Source: Eubacterium sp. AM49-13BH (lineage in GTDB: Bacteria; Bacillota; Clostridia; Lachnospirales; Lachnospiraceae). Taken from it: DNA of 64,000 bases. Location of the stretch: positions 4,915 through 68,914 of the forward strand of contig NZ_QSEK01000013.1 of the NCBI RefSeq assembly GCF_003464165.1, read 5' to 3'. The notes beneath the pieces are model-generated. The model was not told the DNA's origin, did not search any database, and was given only the letters and a program-made list of their open reading frames with translations. Made by a program: the position numbers and the translations under genes. Shown here piece by piece: positions 43,080 through 52,856 of this stretch; position 1 is the stretch's first letter; each line of letters begins with the position of its first letter.

Positions 43080-44930
43080 TCACCTCAGAGTTATGTAATC
43101 TTCAGGCTCTGCAAGAACGGCATCACCATCTGAAACATATCCTGTCCAGGTATCTTTCACTGTTGTATCTGCTCCCTCAAACACAACATTCTCATCTGCC
43201 GGATAAGCTTTCATGTGTTTTGGTATCGCAAGACAGGTTACCGTTAAAGTATCATTGTCCTGAACATTTTTCCCATCTTTTGTAACTTTGCTCAACGTAT
43301 AGCCATTATCTGTTTCTTTGACTTCTACAGAAATACCACTGAGCACAGGCAGAGAGCCACGGTTAAACGGATTTAAGCCGCCCTCATAGCCTTCTATAAA
43401 ATTTCTGACTGTCTCTTTTAGTTCAGCTCCACTCATCTTGCTGCTATACGCCGACAGGCTATTTGGCATGATCATGTTACCCGCCATTTTTTTCGTATAG
43501 CCGGCTTTCAGCACATTTCCCGTAAAGCTGTTTCCAGTTGCAATCAGCACATCCGTCCCATAAATGTTTCGCAGAGTGTTGGCCATAACCGAATATGCCT
43601 CATTCCCGCCGCTGCTATGAAAGCGATTGGAATAAGATTTCTGTGAATCCAGCACAATATTCTCAGAAGTAGATTCTTCCTCAAGGAGCTGAGAATTAAA
43701 TGACTGATAAGCCTGCTCTGCATCATATTCTCCTGAGATCATTTTAGAGACCACATCCTTAGAAGCAGAGAAAAAGTCATTTGACGCAATACGGATATAC
43801 ATATGGTTTTCTTCAATCACAGGTTTCACATCCTTCAGGTATTCCGTAAGCTTAAGATTTACATCCTGACTGTAGCTTAACAGATCCTGTCCATCACTAA
43901 TAACTCTGTTCTGTGCATCCTCTGAAAGCATTGTGTTAAGCACCTTCATTGCTTTCTTCCGGCGTGTTTCATCCTGTGTCAGGTCACGGTTTAGGGCCAC
44001 CTGAAAATACGGCGTAGTCATAAGCCACTTTTCACCGTTCTCCTGAAAGAATGGAAGAAATGTTGTGTTAATCCCCTGATTCTGAAACATTTTTACTCCA
44101 GAAGAGCTTCCAAAGTACATGGCAAGCTTTCCACTTTGATACATCTCAACTATTTCATCATAATTCATATCCAGATCATCCAGACTCAGACCAGTATCCT
44201 TTATAAACTGCTCCATGCGTTCAAAAACCTCAGGCCAGATAGTACTGTCCAGACCTTCTCTCTTTGTATTATCCGGATCACTATAGGTAGTACGCCACTT
44301 GCGTCCATCAACAGAAGACAACTCTGATGCAGACAGGCCCTGCAGTGTTTCCATACAGGTATAATCATAATAATAGTCTGCAGTAAACCCACGTATTCCC
44401 ACTTTGTCAAATGCCTGACAGGCGGCAACAAAGCTTTCATAATCTGTTGGAAGAGGGATATTATACTTTTCAAAAAGATCTTTGTTAACTACAAAACCGT
44501 GTGCATCCGCACACACCGGAATCCAGTTTACACTTCCATCCTCATTCATAAAATTGCTAAGGTAGCTATCATAGACAGCACCAGCCGCATTGGTTGTGGA
44601 AAGATCCATCAGACTGTCTTTTAAGGGACTCGCATCATGCAGTGAAAAGCGACAGCAGGTTATAATATCCGGCAATCCATCGTTTTCATTAAGAAACTTG
44701 TAGAAATCCAGATTATTATTTCCTACTACAAATTCAACATTGATATCAGGAAGCTGTTCCTGGATGTATGGTGCATATTTTTCATACAGGCTTGTGCTCC
44801 ATAAGTACACCGTAATTGTTTCTGCATCTTCTTTTTCCGCACTTTTGCCGCCACATCCTGACAAAAGTGATATAGCAGTCACCATTACCAGAAGCACAGA
44901 CAAAACTCTGTTCCATTTTTTCTTTTTCAC
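43080..44930 (-). CDS. Lipoprotein fusing a family 1 solute-binding protein to a 5'-nucleotidase C-terminal-like domain
   Basis: A 616-residue lipoprotein starting with GTG (MKKKKWNRVLSVLLV), GGAGGAG upstream, lipobox LLSGC with Cys26. Residues about 30-420 are a sugar-type solute-binding protein (TITVYLWSTSLYEKYAPYIQ; WIPVCADAHGFVVNKDLFEK). Residues about 440-600 resemble the 5'-nucleotidase C-terminal substrate domain (ATGNSFTGNVLKAGYTKKMA; MSGAELKETVRNFIEGYEGG; GSLPVLSGISVEV). No metallophosphatase domain and no ABC permease or ATPase is nearby. It is coupled to the hybrid kinase, so it may be a ligand-sensing partner. Codon use is visibly more G+C-rich than in neighbours. Confidence 0.85.
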   Translation of the reverse strand: MKKKKWNRVLSVLLVMVTAISLLSGCGGKSAEKEDAETITVYLWSTSLYEKYAPYIQEQLPDINVEFVVGNNNLDFYKFLNENDGLPDIITCCRFSLHDASPLKDSLMDLSTTNAAGAVYDSYLSNFMNEDGSVNWIPVCADAHGFVVNKDLFEKYNIPLPTDYESFVAACQAFDKVGIRGFTADYYYDYTCMETLQGLSASELSSVDGRKWRTTYSDPDNTKREGLDSTIWPEVFERMEQFIKDTGLSLDDLDMNYDEIVEMYQSGKLAMYFGSSSGVKMFQNQGINTTFLPFFQENGEKWLMTTPYFQVALNRDLTQDETRRKKAMKVLNTMLSEDAQNRVISDGQDLLSYSQDVNLKLTEYLKDVKPVIEENHMYIRIASNDFFSASKDVVSKMISGEYDAEQAYQSFNSQLLEEESTSENIVLDSQKSYSNRFHSSGGNEAYSVMANTLRNIYGTDVLIATGNSFTGNVLKAGYTKKMAGNMIMPNSLSAYSSKMSGAELKETVRNFIEGYEGGLNPFNRGSLPVLSGISVEVKETDNGYTLSKVTKDGKNVQDNDTLTVTCLAIPKHMKAYPADENVVFEGADTTVKDTWTGYVSDGDAVLAEPEDYITLR

Positions 44931-45019
44931 TACAACTCCTCCTCTGAGTTTCCTTTGCATTTATCCATATTTTTCTTTCTCGTAAAATCATTATGGTTTC
45001 GTCTATGAAATAACGCCGT

Positions 45020-45047
45020 AAAAAAACCTATGACTACTGCCATAGGT
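45020..45047 (-). terminator. Terminator after the phosphoesterase gene
   Basis: The arms ACCTATG/CATAGGT are followed on the minus strand by seven T. Confidence 0.85.
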
Positions 45048-45060
45048 CGCATTCAGCATA

Positions 45061-45597
45061 TTAATATTCCATGTACACTTCCCCATCAAGGTTCTTCCAG
45101 TAGAACTTATCTTCCAGTATCATATAACTGTGTTCTGAGTTCTCTTTAGGAATTGAAACTGAACCTGGATTCATGTATATGTAATTATCTCTCTTCTCAC
45201 ACTTAGGTACATGTGTATGTCCGCAAAGGAGAATATCCCCTTCCTTTAATGCAGGTATATTCTTCTCATCAAGCTTGTGTCCATGTGCAAGAACAATTGA
45301 TCTGTCATTGAAATTAAGGTATGCCTGTTCTGCAAGTACATTAAAGTCAAGCACCATCTGGTCAACCTCTGTATCACAATTACCTCTTACGCATATAATC
45401 TCATTGCGTAAAGGATTGAGCATTGCAATAACCTCCTTAGGTGCATATTCCTTAGGCAGGTCATTTCTTGGTCCGTGATAGAGAATATCTCCTAAGAGAA
45501 CGAGTCTGTCTGGTTTCTCTGCTTCATATCTTTCAAGCAGCTTTCTGCAATAATATGCAGAACCGTGTATATCTGATGCAATCATTATCTTCTTCAT
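45061..45597 (-). CDS. YfcE-type metallophosphodiesterase
   Basis: A 178-residue calcineurin-like phosphoesterase with all five metal motifs: MIASDIHGSAYYCRKLLE, LVLLGDILYHG, CVRGNCDTEVDQ, LAHGHKLDE and LLCGHTHVPKC, ending NPGSVSIPKENSEHSY. YfcE/MJ0936 enzymes split phosphodiesters in vitro; the natural substrate is uncertain. GGAC precedes the ATG. Its 3' end is marked by a clear terminator. Confidence 0.92.
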   Translation of the reverse strand: MKKIMIASDIHGSAYYCRKLLERYEAEKPDRLVLLGDILYHGPRNDLPKEYAPKEVIAMLNPLRNEIICVRGNCDTEVDQMVLDFNVLAEQAYLNFNDRSIVLAHGHKLDEKNIPALKEGDILLCGHTHVPKCEKRDNYIYMNPGSVSIPKENSEHSYMILEDKFYWKNLDGEVYMEY

Positions 45598-45631
45598 ATT
45601 CTGTCCTTTCCTTATATAAACCGGGTCTTAA

Positions 45632-46312
45632 TTATCTTGCAAGCTTATTAAATGTTGGCACTTTATAATGTGAAGCGTTACTTAAAAACTGAGATAAAGT
45701 ATTAGGAACCTTGTATGTATCAAGTACCTTCTTCATAAAAGCAATTGATCTTTTCTTATACTTCATGCTTCGCAATACTGTTACCGCGGCCTCATCATCA
45801 TAACCCCTTGCAAACTGCTTTGCATATCTTGCAAACTTAGTTTTATCAAGTTCAGGAATGTCATAGTAATTCTGGAATATCTCCATCGCCTCAATAATTC
45901 TTGTATTATCAAAATCAAGTTCTACTGCGGGTCTTTTCACCTCTATATTACCAATATGACATACAGACTGCTTACACACGTTAGAATACAGGCTTATATT
46001 ATCAGACTTAACATTCGTAAGCGAATATTTGTTATACAGGTGTATTCCGGTAAACATTCCGCTTGAATTATCCTCTCCAAAGAAATAATTCAATAAAAGC
46101 TCTGTAATATCTCCCTGCGCGTCTGATTTCTTAATATACATACCTCTTCCAACACGGATTATCTCACCCTCGTCAGAGAGCCTTTCGACAGCCCGGAAGA
46201 ATGCTTCCTGATTCATCCGCTCAAATCCATGCTCATACATGTCATTAGCCGACACAACCGTGCCATCTGCCACATTATCAAAGTAATCTAATATCTTATC
46301 TCTGTTCTTCAT
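45632..46312 (-). CDS. AbiEi-like winged-helix protein without a toxin partner
   Basis: A 226-residue protein with an N-terminal winged helix (VVSANDMYEHGFERMNQEAF; EGEIIRVGRGMYIKKSD) that resembles the DNA-binding domain of AbiEi-type antitoxins (DUF6088 group). The rest is of unknown fold (RRPAVELDFDN-like segment, C-terminal helices). AbiEi normally pairs with the nucleotidyltransferase toxin AbiEii; no such gene is next to it. It may be a solitary regulator or a defence remnant. The ribosome binding site is weak. Confidence 0.7.
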   Translation of the reverse strand: MKNRDKILDYFDNVADGTVVSANDMYEHGFERMNQEAFFRAVERLSDEGEIIRVGRGMYIKKSDAQGDITELLLNYFFGEDNSSGMFTGIHLYNKYSLTNVKSDNISLYSNVCKQSVCHIGNIEVKRPAVELDFDNTRIIEAMEIFQNYYDIPELDKTKFARYAKQFARGYDDEAAVTVLRSMKYKKRSIAFMKKVLDTYKVPNTLSQFLSNASHYKVPTFNKLAR

Positions 46313-46335
46313 AATTCTTTAGCATTGTGAAGTTA

Positions 46336-47001
46336 TTACACTTCTTCAAGATTGATTGTCTCTGTTTCTTCTGAATCTGATGCTTCTTTTTCATTGATTA
46401 CCTTGATTTCGACCTCAACATCTCCATCCTTCTCATCAAATATTACATTATCATCAAAGTCATTCTCATCTGAAACTAAGAAATCATCCTCATCAACGAA
46501 ATCAGAATCTTCCTCATCCTCTTCGTCAACATAGAAATTAACTGGTATAACTTCTACATTACTACATACAGCCTTACCAATAATGTATACTGTGTGGATT
46601 CCTTCTTCGTCAACATTATCAACAAGATTCTTAACACCTGCTATCTTTCTTGAGATATCACATGTTGCGTTGACACCTTCTGGAAGAATGATAGTTACTG
46701 AACTTGCATTACTTGAGAAATTAATATATACATCCTTCTCGAACACTGCAAGGCCAAGATCAAGTACTGTCTTAGAAGCTACTGACTTAAGTTCACAGCC
46801 TGCAAATACTTCATCCTCTACCTCTATAACCTTCTTCTCTCCGATAGCATTATATTTACGGATTTCATCATCAAGACTGTCATTCTCTTCCTTGACAAAT
46901 CTCTCTTTAGTCTTCTTAAACTTATCAAGTGCAACCTTGCCTGCAACAGCAGCAGCACCTACTCCTAATACAACTTTAGCTAATCCATGTTTCTTTGCCA
47001 T
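46336..47001 (-). CDS. Membrane-linked toastrack (LiaF-like) domain protein with acidic tail
   Basis: A 221-residue protein. A short N-terminal hydrophobic stretch (LAKVVLGVGAAAVAGKVALD) is followed by a charged linker, a beta-rich domain like LiaF/DUF2154 (KTVLDLGLAVFEKDVYINFS; SVTIILPEGVNATCDISRKI) and a strongly acidic tail (VDEEDEEDSDFVDEDDF). LiaF-like domains report on envelope stress; here no LiaRS pair is adjacent, so the role is open. The start MAKKHGLAKVV follows GGAGG by 10 bases. Confidence 0.7.
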   Translation of the reverse strand: MAKKHGLAKVVLGVGAAAVAGKVALDKFKKTKERFVKEENDSLDDEIRKYNAIGEKKVIEVEDEVFAGCELKSVASKTVLDLGLAVFEKDVYINFSSNASSVTIILPEGVNATCDISRKIAGVKNLVDNVDEEGIHTVYIIGKAVCSNVEVIPVNFYVDEEDEEDSDFVDEDDFLVSDENDFDDNVIFDEKDGDVEVEIKVINEKEASDSEETETINLEEV

Positions 47002-47093
47002 AATATTAAATCCTCCTTGTTCACGCATTAATATACCATCTGCTCTCTCCCCACAAAATCTGGCTTCAGTATACCATATTACACATCAAAAAA

Positions 47094-47711
47094 TCAACGC
47101 GAATACACACATCCACAATAATTCTGTCTGTATAAATTATACTCATGCGAAAGTTCTATAGAACGCTTATATCCTTCCTTTTTCTTAAAATCAGATAAAA
47201 GATATGGCATATCATATTCCTCTGACAACCTTAAGCCTATTTCATTAAGCTTTACGCTGTTCTTTAACGGACTTATCGTAAGTGTTGTTGTAAAATAATC
47301 AAATCCACCAGCATTGGCAACCTCACAGGTCTTTCGAAGCCGCAGCTCATAACAGCGGAAGCACCTTTCCCCGCCCTCTTTGCACTGTTCATATCCTTTA
47401 GCTATATTATAGAATTCCTTAGTATCATAATCACCTTCTATGAAAGAAACCTCGTATTTTGCCGGAAATTCACTGATAAATCTCTTCTGTTCTTCAACTC
47501 TTTTTCTGTACTCTTCCTCTGCAGATATATTTGGATTATAGTAAAATACAGTTATGTGAAAATAATCAGAAAGATATTCAATACAATGACTGCTGCATGG
47601 TGCACAACAGCTGTGAAGAAGCAGGGTTGGAACAATCCCGTCCTTCTGGAACCCCGCTATCTTCTTATCAAGTTCTTTCTGAAAATTTCTCTGTTCAAAA
47701 GGTATTCCCAT
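47094..47711 (-). CDS. queH: Epoxyqueuosine reductase QueH
   Basis: A 205-residue DUF208 protein with the Fe-S and metal cysteines LLLHSCCAPCSSHCIEYL and GGERCFRCYELRLRKTC, plus the C-terminal NYCGCVYS. QueH reduces epoxyqueuosine to queuosine in tRNA, replacing QueG in many anaerobes. The ATG lies 1 base after the hisC stop, so it is coupled to hisC. Confidence 0.93.
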   Translation of the reverse strand: MGIPFEQRNFQKELDKKIAGFQKDGIVPTLLLHSCCAPCSSHCIEYLSDYFHITVFYYNPNISAEEEYRKRVEEQKRFISEFPAKYEVSFIEGDYDTKEFYNIAKGYEQCKEGGERCFRCYELRLRKTCEVANAGGFDYFTTTLTISPLKNSVKLNEIGLRLSEEYDMPYLLSDFKKKEGYKRSIELSHEYNLYRQNYCGCVYSR

Positions 47712-47712
47712 A

Positions 47713-48777
47713 TTACTTAACCTGTCCTGTTATCTCTTCTAACGCAGCGTAAAGCTTTTCCATCTGCTCATCAGTTCCTATTGAAATTCTTAAGTAATTA
47801 TCAATAAGTGGCTGGTTAAAATATCTGACAAATATGTTCTTTTCTTTAAGTTTTTCAAATATTTCCTTAGCCGAAACACTCTTGTGTGTTGCAAATATAA
47901 AGTTAGCCTTAGAGTCCGGGAATGAGAAGCCTAACTGTGAAAGTCTTTCCTTAGCATTCTCTCTGGTCTTAACTATCTTACCCACGCACTCTTCAAAGTA
48001 TTCCTTATCATTGACAGACTCAATGCCATAGCTTATTGAAGTTCTGTTCATTGTGTACGAATTGAATGAGAATTTGACATCATTAAGTGCCTTTATAAGC
48101 TCAGGATTACCGAAACAGTAACCTATTCTCATACCAGCCATTGAACGTGATTTAGAAAATGTCTGTACAACCAACACATTTTCATACTTATTGACAAGCT
48201 CCATTGCTGACTTTCCGCCAAAATCAATATAAGCCTCATCAACAATAACAACTACATCCTGATTATGTTTTATAATATCTTCAACCTTATCAAGTTCCAT
48301 ATAAAGTGCTGTAGGAGCATTAGGGTTAGGGAATACCACTCCGCCATTCTCCTTGTAATAATCTTCTGGAATTATATTAAAATCCTTATCAAGCGGCTGC
48401 TTCTCATATGGAATTCTGTAAAGGTCAGCCCATACACTGTAGAAAGAATATGAAATATTAGGAAACAGTATTGGCTTGTCTGAATTAAAGAATGTCAGGA
48501 AACACATTGACAATACATCATCAGAACCAACTCCTACGAACACCTGATTATCATTCATTCCATAATAAGCTGCAATTGCATGAACAAGGTCTGTAACCTC
48601 AGGGTCCGGGTAAAGCCTTAAATCACTGATATTCATTCTCTCTGCTGCCTCAAGCACCTTAGGTGTTGGAGGATATGGATTCTCGTTGGTATTAAGCTTT
48701 ACAACATCTTTAACCTTAGGCTGCTCTCCCGGCACATATGGCTCAACTCTTCTAATATTCTTCTCCCATGTCTTCAT
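47713..48777 (-). CDS. hisC: Histidinol-phosphate aminotransferase
   Basis: A 354-residue PLP aminotransferase of histidine synthesis: VVKLNTNENPYPPTPKVLEA, VGVGSDDVLSMCFLTFF, PNPNAPTALYME, and the PLP lysine in TFSKSRSMAGMRIGYCFG. The start MKTWEKNIRRVEPY follows AGAGGA; the frame opens 7 codons earlier. No other his genes are present. It follows a second aminotransferase by 27 bases. Confidence 0.9.
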   Translation of the reverse strand: MKTWEKNIRRVEPYVPGEQPKVKDVVKLNTNENPYPPTPKVLEAAERMNISDLRLYPDPEVTDLVHAIAAYYGMNDNQVFVGVGSDDVLSMCFLTFFNSDKPILFPNISYSFYSVWADLYRIPYEKQPLDKDFNIIPEDYYKENGGVVFPNPNAPTALYMELDKVEDIIKHNQDVVVIVDEAYIDFGGKSAMELVNKYENVLVVQTFSKSRSMAGMRIGYCFGNPELIKALNDVKFSFNSYTMNRTSISYGIESVNDKEYFEECVGKIVKTRENAKERLSQLGFSFPDSKANFIFATHKSVSAKEIFEKLKEKNIFVRYFNQPLIDNYLRISIGTDEQMEKLYAALEEITGQVK

Positions 48778-48804
48778 ATATAAGTCCTCTTCTTTCACGA
48801 ATAA

Positions 48805-49992
48805 TTATAATCCCATCTCTTTAGCAACTTCTGCAAAATGTGGTAATGAATTAACAATTGTCTCATAAGATACACAGTATGCAATTCTAACATATCCAGG
48901 GCATCCGAATGATGACGCAGGAACCATAAGAATATTATGTTTCTTGGCTGCCTCACAGAAAACAGTTTCATCTTCAACAGGTGACTTTACAAAAAGATAG
49001 AAAGCTCCCTCTGGCTTTACACATTCAAAGCCTAACTTTGTGAGTCCTTCGTATATTGCCTTTCTGTTCTTGTCATATGCCTCAAGATTAACCTGTGCAT
49101 CAACACATTTTGCAACAACTCTCTGCATAAGTGAAGGTGCATTAACGAATCCTAAAATTCTTGTAGCTACAGAAGCTGCTGACTTAACATCTTCTGAATC
49201 TGTAACCTCATCAGGAATAACAAGATATCCGATTCGCTCACCTGGAAGTGAAAGCGACTTACTGTATGAATAACCAACAATAGTATTGTCGTAATATTTA
49301 GTAAGATATGGAACATCAACACCGTCATAAGCTAACTCTCTGTATGGTTCATCTGCTATTAAGTAAATCTCTGTTCCGTACTCCTTCTGCTTCTTATCCA
49401 TAATAGCAGCCATCTTCTTTATAGTATCCTCTGAATATACAACACCTGTCGGGTTATTAGGATTATTAACGATAACAGCTCTTGTCTTAGGTGTTATCTT
49501 TGCTTCAAACTCGTCAAGCTTAGGCTGGAAATCCACAGTATTAGGTGAAACAACCACTAATTTTCCGCCAAAATTGCTTACATAATTCCTGTATTCACCA
49601 AAGAATGGCGCAAATGTCATAACCTCTTCGCCCGGATTAAGTAATGTCTTGAATATTGTATTAAGCCCGCCTGCTGCTCCAACAGTCATTACAATATTAG
49701 TATGGTTAAAATGTGTTCCGAATCTTCTATTAAGTGACTCAGCTATAGTCTGTCTCACATCCTCATATCCTGCATTACTCATATATCCATGTATAAATGT
49801 TGATTCTTCATTATCTACTATATCCTTAACCACTTCATTAACCTCTGCAGGTGCTGGAACATTAGGATTACCAAGTGAGAAATCATACACATTTTCTGCT
49901 CCGTATAACTTGGCAAGTCTGTTGCCTTCCTCGAACATTGCACGGATTACTGAACTGTTTTTTACTAAAGAAACCATTGAATCAGCTATCAT
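48805..49992 (-). CDS. Class I/II aminotransferase (aspartate aminotransferase-like)
   Basis: A 395-residue fold type I PLP enzyme: VYDFSLGNPNVPAPAEVNEV, GAAGGLNTIFKTLLNPGEEV, AVIVNNPNNPTGVVYSEDTI, LIADEPYRELAYDG, PLP lysine in GYSYSKSLSLPGERIGYL. The sequence is of the broad AspC/AraT group, and the amino donor cannot be fixed by sequence. GGAGG lies 9 bases before the ATG. It heads a run with hisC and queH. Confidence 0.88.
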   Translation of the reverse strand: MIADSMVSLVKNSSVIRAMFEEGNRLAKLYGAENVYDFSLGNPNVPAPAEVNEVVKDIVDNEESTFIHGYMSNAGYEDVRQTIAESLNRRFGTHFNHTNIVMTVGAAGGLNTIFKTLLNPGEEVMTFAPFFGEYRNYVSNFGGKLVVVSPNTVDFQPKLDEFEAKITPKTRAVIVNNPNNPTGVVYSEDTIKKMAAIMDKKQKEYGTEIYLIADEPYRELAYDGVDVPYLTKYYDNTIVGYSYSKSLSLPGERIGYLVIPDEVTDSEDVKSAASVATRILGFVNAPSLMQRVVAKCVDAQVNLEAYDKNRKAIYEGLTKLGFECVKPEGAFYLFVKSPVEDETVFCEAAKKHNILMVPASSFGCPGYVRIAYCVSYETIVNSLPHFAEVAKEMGL

Positions 49993-50122
49993 TGTTTATA
50001 TCCTCCAAAAAAAATATGACTACATTATAATCAAAATCATTTGATTTTACAACTTTCAATAGATTCAATCATATGCTATTATTTATAATAGTTTCAAATT
50101 TATAATCTGGGGGATGAATATC

Positions 50123-51844
50123 ATGTCTAAAGTTCTTTATTCAATATACAGATATATTGTTTTAGGATTGTTTCTCGTTATAAACATATGGCTGTTTCTG
50201 CTTAGCATTTTCAGCACCAGTAAAATGACTACTGATGCAAGTGAATATACATATTACACAGGAGATTATGTGTGGGTTCACCTTATAGTACTTGCCTGTA
50301 TTGCAGTCCTTACCTATATTCTCGTAAAGAAAAAATTATTTACCATTCTTAACAGATACCTGACTGATAACGATAAAGCCTTCAGAAAAGTGCGTAACAT
50401 TTGTCTGATAATCATTGGAATCACAGGGGCAGTCTGGGTTATTCTTACACAGTCGCATGCGGGTGCTGACCAGTATTATGTGCTTGATGCCGCTGCTGGC
50501 CTTAGAAGCCATGACTATACAATGTTTATGCGTGATGGATATATAGCCAAATACACTAACCAGATTGGGCTTTTATTCATTGAATACATTATTGGTTTCG
50601 TTGTTGGTGACTATAACTACATATTCTGGCAGCTTTTAAATGTCATAATGATAGTATTCACTTACAAAATGCTGGCAGATTTATTCTCAATATGGAAATT
50701 GCCACGACTTGCATCTGTCTTATTCCTTGTCCTTGGTATACTGTTTTTCCCATGGACACTTTACAGCGTATTTATATACGGCAATATAGCAGGCTTATTT
50801 TTTGCTGTCATGGCATTTAAATATACAATGCTTTTTGTTGGCGCATCCAATACAGACAATTCCATACATATCTCATATATTGCGGTCACTGGAGCTGCTA
50901 TGATGATGAGCGTCATGGTTAAAAGTAATTATCTTATATTTATGATTGCTCTTATTTTATATACAATTGCCGAAACATTAAGACATAAGAACATACAGAT
51001 TATTCTTGTTACATGTGCCATAGCTGCAGGATTTGCCATACAGGCAGTTTTTCCTAAATTAATCATAGAGAAAATATCTGGATATAATCTGGATAATGGA
51101 GCTTCATCATGGACATGGATAGATATGGGACTCCACTCGACAACCGCAACTGTATATGCCGACGGATGGTATAATTCCAGAATTGCATCTCTTTATGAAA
51201 GAAATAATTATGATTCAAAAAAGGAAGCCCTGGCAGCCAAAGCAGATATTAAAGGTTACATAAACAACTATAAAAGCGATCCTAATGCATTTACATCTTT
51301 CCTTTCAAAGAAGATTGCATCCCAGTGGAATAACCCTGGTTTTCAGTGTTTCTGGATAACTAATGTCAGAAACAGCAGTATCACGCAAAGTGGTTTTATT
51401 ACAGATATTTTATCATTAAAAGGGGGCATACCTTTTATGAATTATCTTAATATACTGCAAAGTATAATTTTATTTGGAAGTACGCTATATGCTGTTTATG
51501 CTCTGTTCTTTAATTCAGCTCCAGCTTCAACCGTACTACCACTAACATTTATAGGTGGTTTCATATTCCATATATTCTGGGAAGGAAAATGCCAGTACAC
51601 ACTTCCTTATTTTGTATTGCTGCTTCCTTTGAGCATTATTGGATTTTTCTATATGGCGAAAGTCTTTATAGATTTTTCAAAGAAAAACATATATCATTGT
51701 GCAGCTGGCTTAATAGTCCTTATATTAGTCACAATCATATTTAACCACTTTATAATAATTAACCATGACAATAAAAGTTATAAAGAATATAAGGATTATA
51801 CTATAAAAGTTGAATCTGGTGAAATAACTGAAACTGATAACTGA
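50123..51844 (+). CDS. Multi-pass membrane glycosyltransferase-like protein (PMT/ArnT superfamily)
   Basis: A 573-residue protein with about 12 hydrophobic helices (IVLGLFLVINIWLFLLSIF at the start) and a long loop after the first pair with SHAGADQYYVLDAAAGLRSH, where an Asp typical of GT-C enzymes may lie. Family GT39/83-like transferases use polyprenyl-phosphate sugars outside the membrane. The next gene, 19 bases on, is a GtrB/DPM1-like enzyme that makes such donors, which supports the call. I prefer the ATG at 50123, 9 bases after GGGGG. Confidence 0.8.
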   Translation: MSKVLYSIYRYIVLGLFLVINIWLFLLSIFSTSKMTTDASEYTYYTGDYVWVHLIVLACIAVLTYILVKKKLFTILNRYLTDNDKAFRKVRNICLIIIGITGAVWVILTQSHAGADQYYVLDAAAGLRSHDYTMFMRDGYIAKYTNQIGLLFIEYIIGFVVGDYNYIFWQLLNVIMIVFTYKMLADLFSIWKLPRLASVLFLVLGILFFPWTLYSVFIYGNIAGLFFAVMAFKYTMLFVGASNTDNSIHISYIAVTGAAMMMSVMVKSNYLIFMIALILYTIAETLRHKNIQIILVTCAIAAGFAIQAVFPKLIIEKISGYNLDNGASSWTWIDMGLHSTTATVYADGWYNSRIASLYERNNYDSKKEALAAKADIKGYINNYKSDPNAFTSFLSKKIASQWNNPGFQCFWITNVRNSSITQSGFITDILSLKGGIPFMNYLNILQSIILFGSTLYAVYALFFNSAPASTVLPLTFIGGFIFHIFWEGKCQYTLPYFVLLLPLSIIGFFYMAKVFIDFSKKNIYHCAAGLIVLILVTIIFNHFIIINHDNKSYKEYKDYTIKVESGEITETDN

Positions 51845-51863
51845 TTATACATCTGGGGGTTAT

Positions 51864-52841
51864 ATGAGTGAAAATAAGAAAAATTGTTTATATATTGTAA
51901 TTCCATGCTACAACGAAGAACAGGTTCTGCCTGTTACCTCAGGCATGTTTCTTGATGAACTTAACCATCTTATCAAAGCCGGCAAAATCAGTTCTGACAG
52001 CAGGATAATGTTTGTCAATGATGGAAGTTCTGACAGTACATGGGATATAATTACGGATTTATCAAATAAAGATGAACATTTCATAGGAATAAGCCAAAGC
52101 CGTAACCGCGGACACCAGAGCAGTGTGCTTGCCGGTCTTATGGAGGCTTCCCAGTATGCTGATATTACTATATCTATAGATTGCGACGGACAGGATGATA
52201 TTCATGCAATGGAAGATATGGTTGACGCTTACCACGATGGCTGTGATATCGTCTATGGTGTAAGAAATGACCGTTCAACAGATACATTTTTTAAAAGAAA
52301 CACAGCCAAAGGCTTCTATAAAATCATGGCAAAGCTTGGCGCAGAAACTGTATATAACCATGCCGATTACAGGCTTTTATCAAAGCGTGTGATTAATGAA
52401 CTGGCACAATTCAAAGAAACTAATCTGTACCTTCGTGGGCTTATCCCGCTTGTCGGTTTTAAAAGTACAAGCGTATATTATTCAAGAAGCGAACGACTTG
52501 CCGGAAAGTCGCACTATCCTTTCAGCAAAATGCTTAACCTTGCATTAAACGGCATAACAAGCCTTAGTGTAAAACCACTCCGTCTTGTTATGTCACTTGG
52601 TATTATAGTTTCAATCATCAGCTTCATCGGTGTTATATGGGCTGTCGTTGACAACCTGCTCGGCAACACAGTAACCGGCTGGGCAAGTACAGTATGTATC
52701 GTATGCTTCATGGGCGGAATACAGCTTATGTGCCTTGGCGTTATCGGGGAATACATCGGGAAGATATATATGGAGGTCAAGAATAGACCTAGGTTTATTA
52801 TCAGCGAGAGGACTTATCAGGAGCAAGAGAAGAATAAGTAG
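51864..52841 (+). CDS. Polyprenyl-phosphate glycosyltransferase (GtrB/DPM1-like GT2)
   Basis: A 325-residue protein with a GT2 domain (LYIVIPCYNEEQVLPVTSGM; RIMFVNDGSSDSTWDIITDL; DITISIDCDGQDDIHAMEDM) and two C-terminal membrane helices (LVMSLGIIVSIISFIGVIWA; CIVCFMGGIQLMCLGVIGEY). This is the GtrB type that loads a sugar from its nucleotide form onto undecaprenyl phosphate. It forms an operon with the GT-C-like gene upstream; together they would add one sugar to an envelope polymer. GGGGG precedes the ATG. Confidence 0.92.
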   Translation: MSENKKNCLYIVIPCYNEEQVLPVTSGMFLDELNHLIKAGKISSDSRIMFVNDGSSDSTWDIITDLSNKDEHFIGISQSRNRGHQSSVLAGLMEASQYADITISIDCDGQDDIHAMEDMVDAYHDGCDIVYGVRNDRSTDTFFKRNTAKGFYKIMAKLGAETVYNHADYRLLSKRVINELAQFKETNLYLRGLIPLVGFKSTSVYYSRSERLAGKSHYPFSKMLNLALNGITSLSVKPLRLVMSLGIIVSIISFIGVIWAVVDNLLGNTVTGWASTVCIVCFMGGIQLMCLGVIGEYIGKIYMEVKNRPRFIISERTYQEQEKNK

Positions 52842-52856
52842 ATTCGAACAAAGAAC

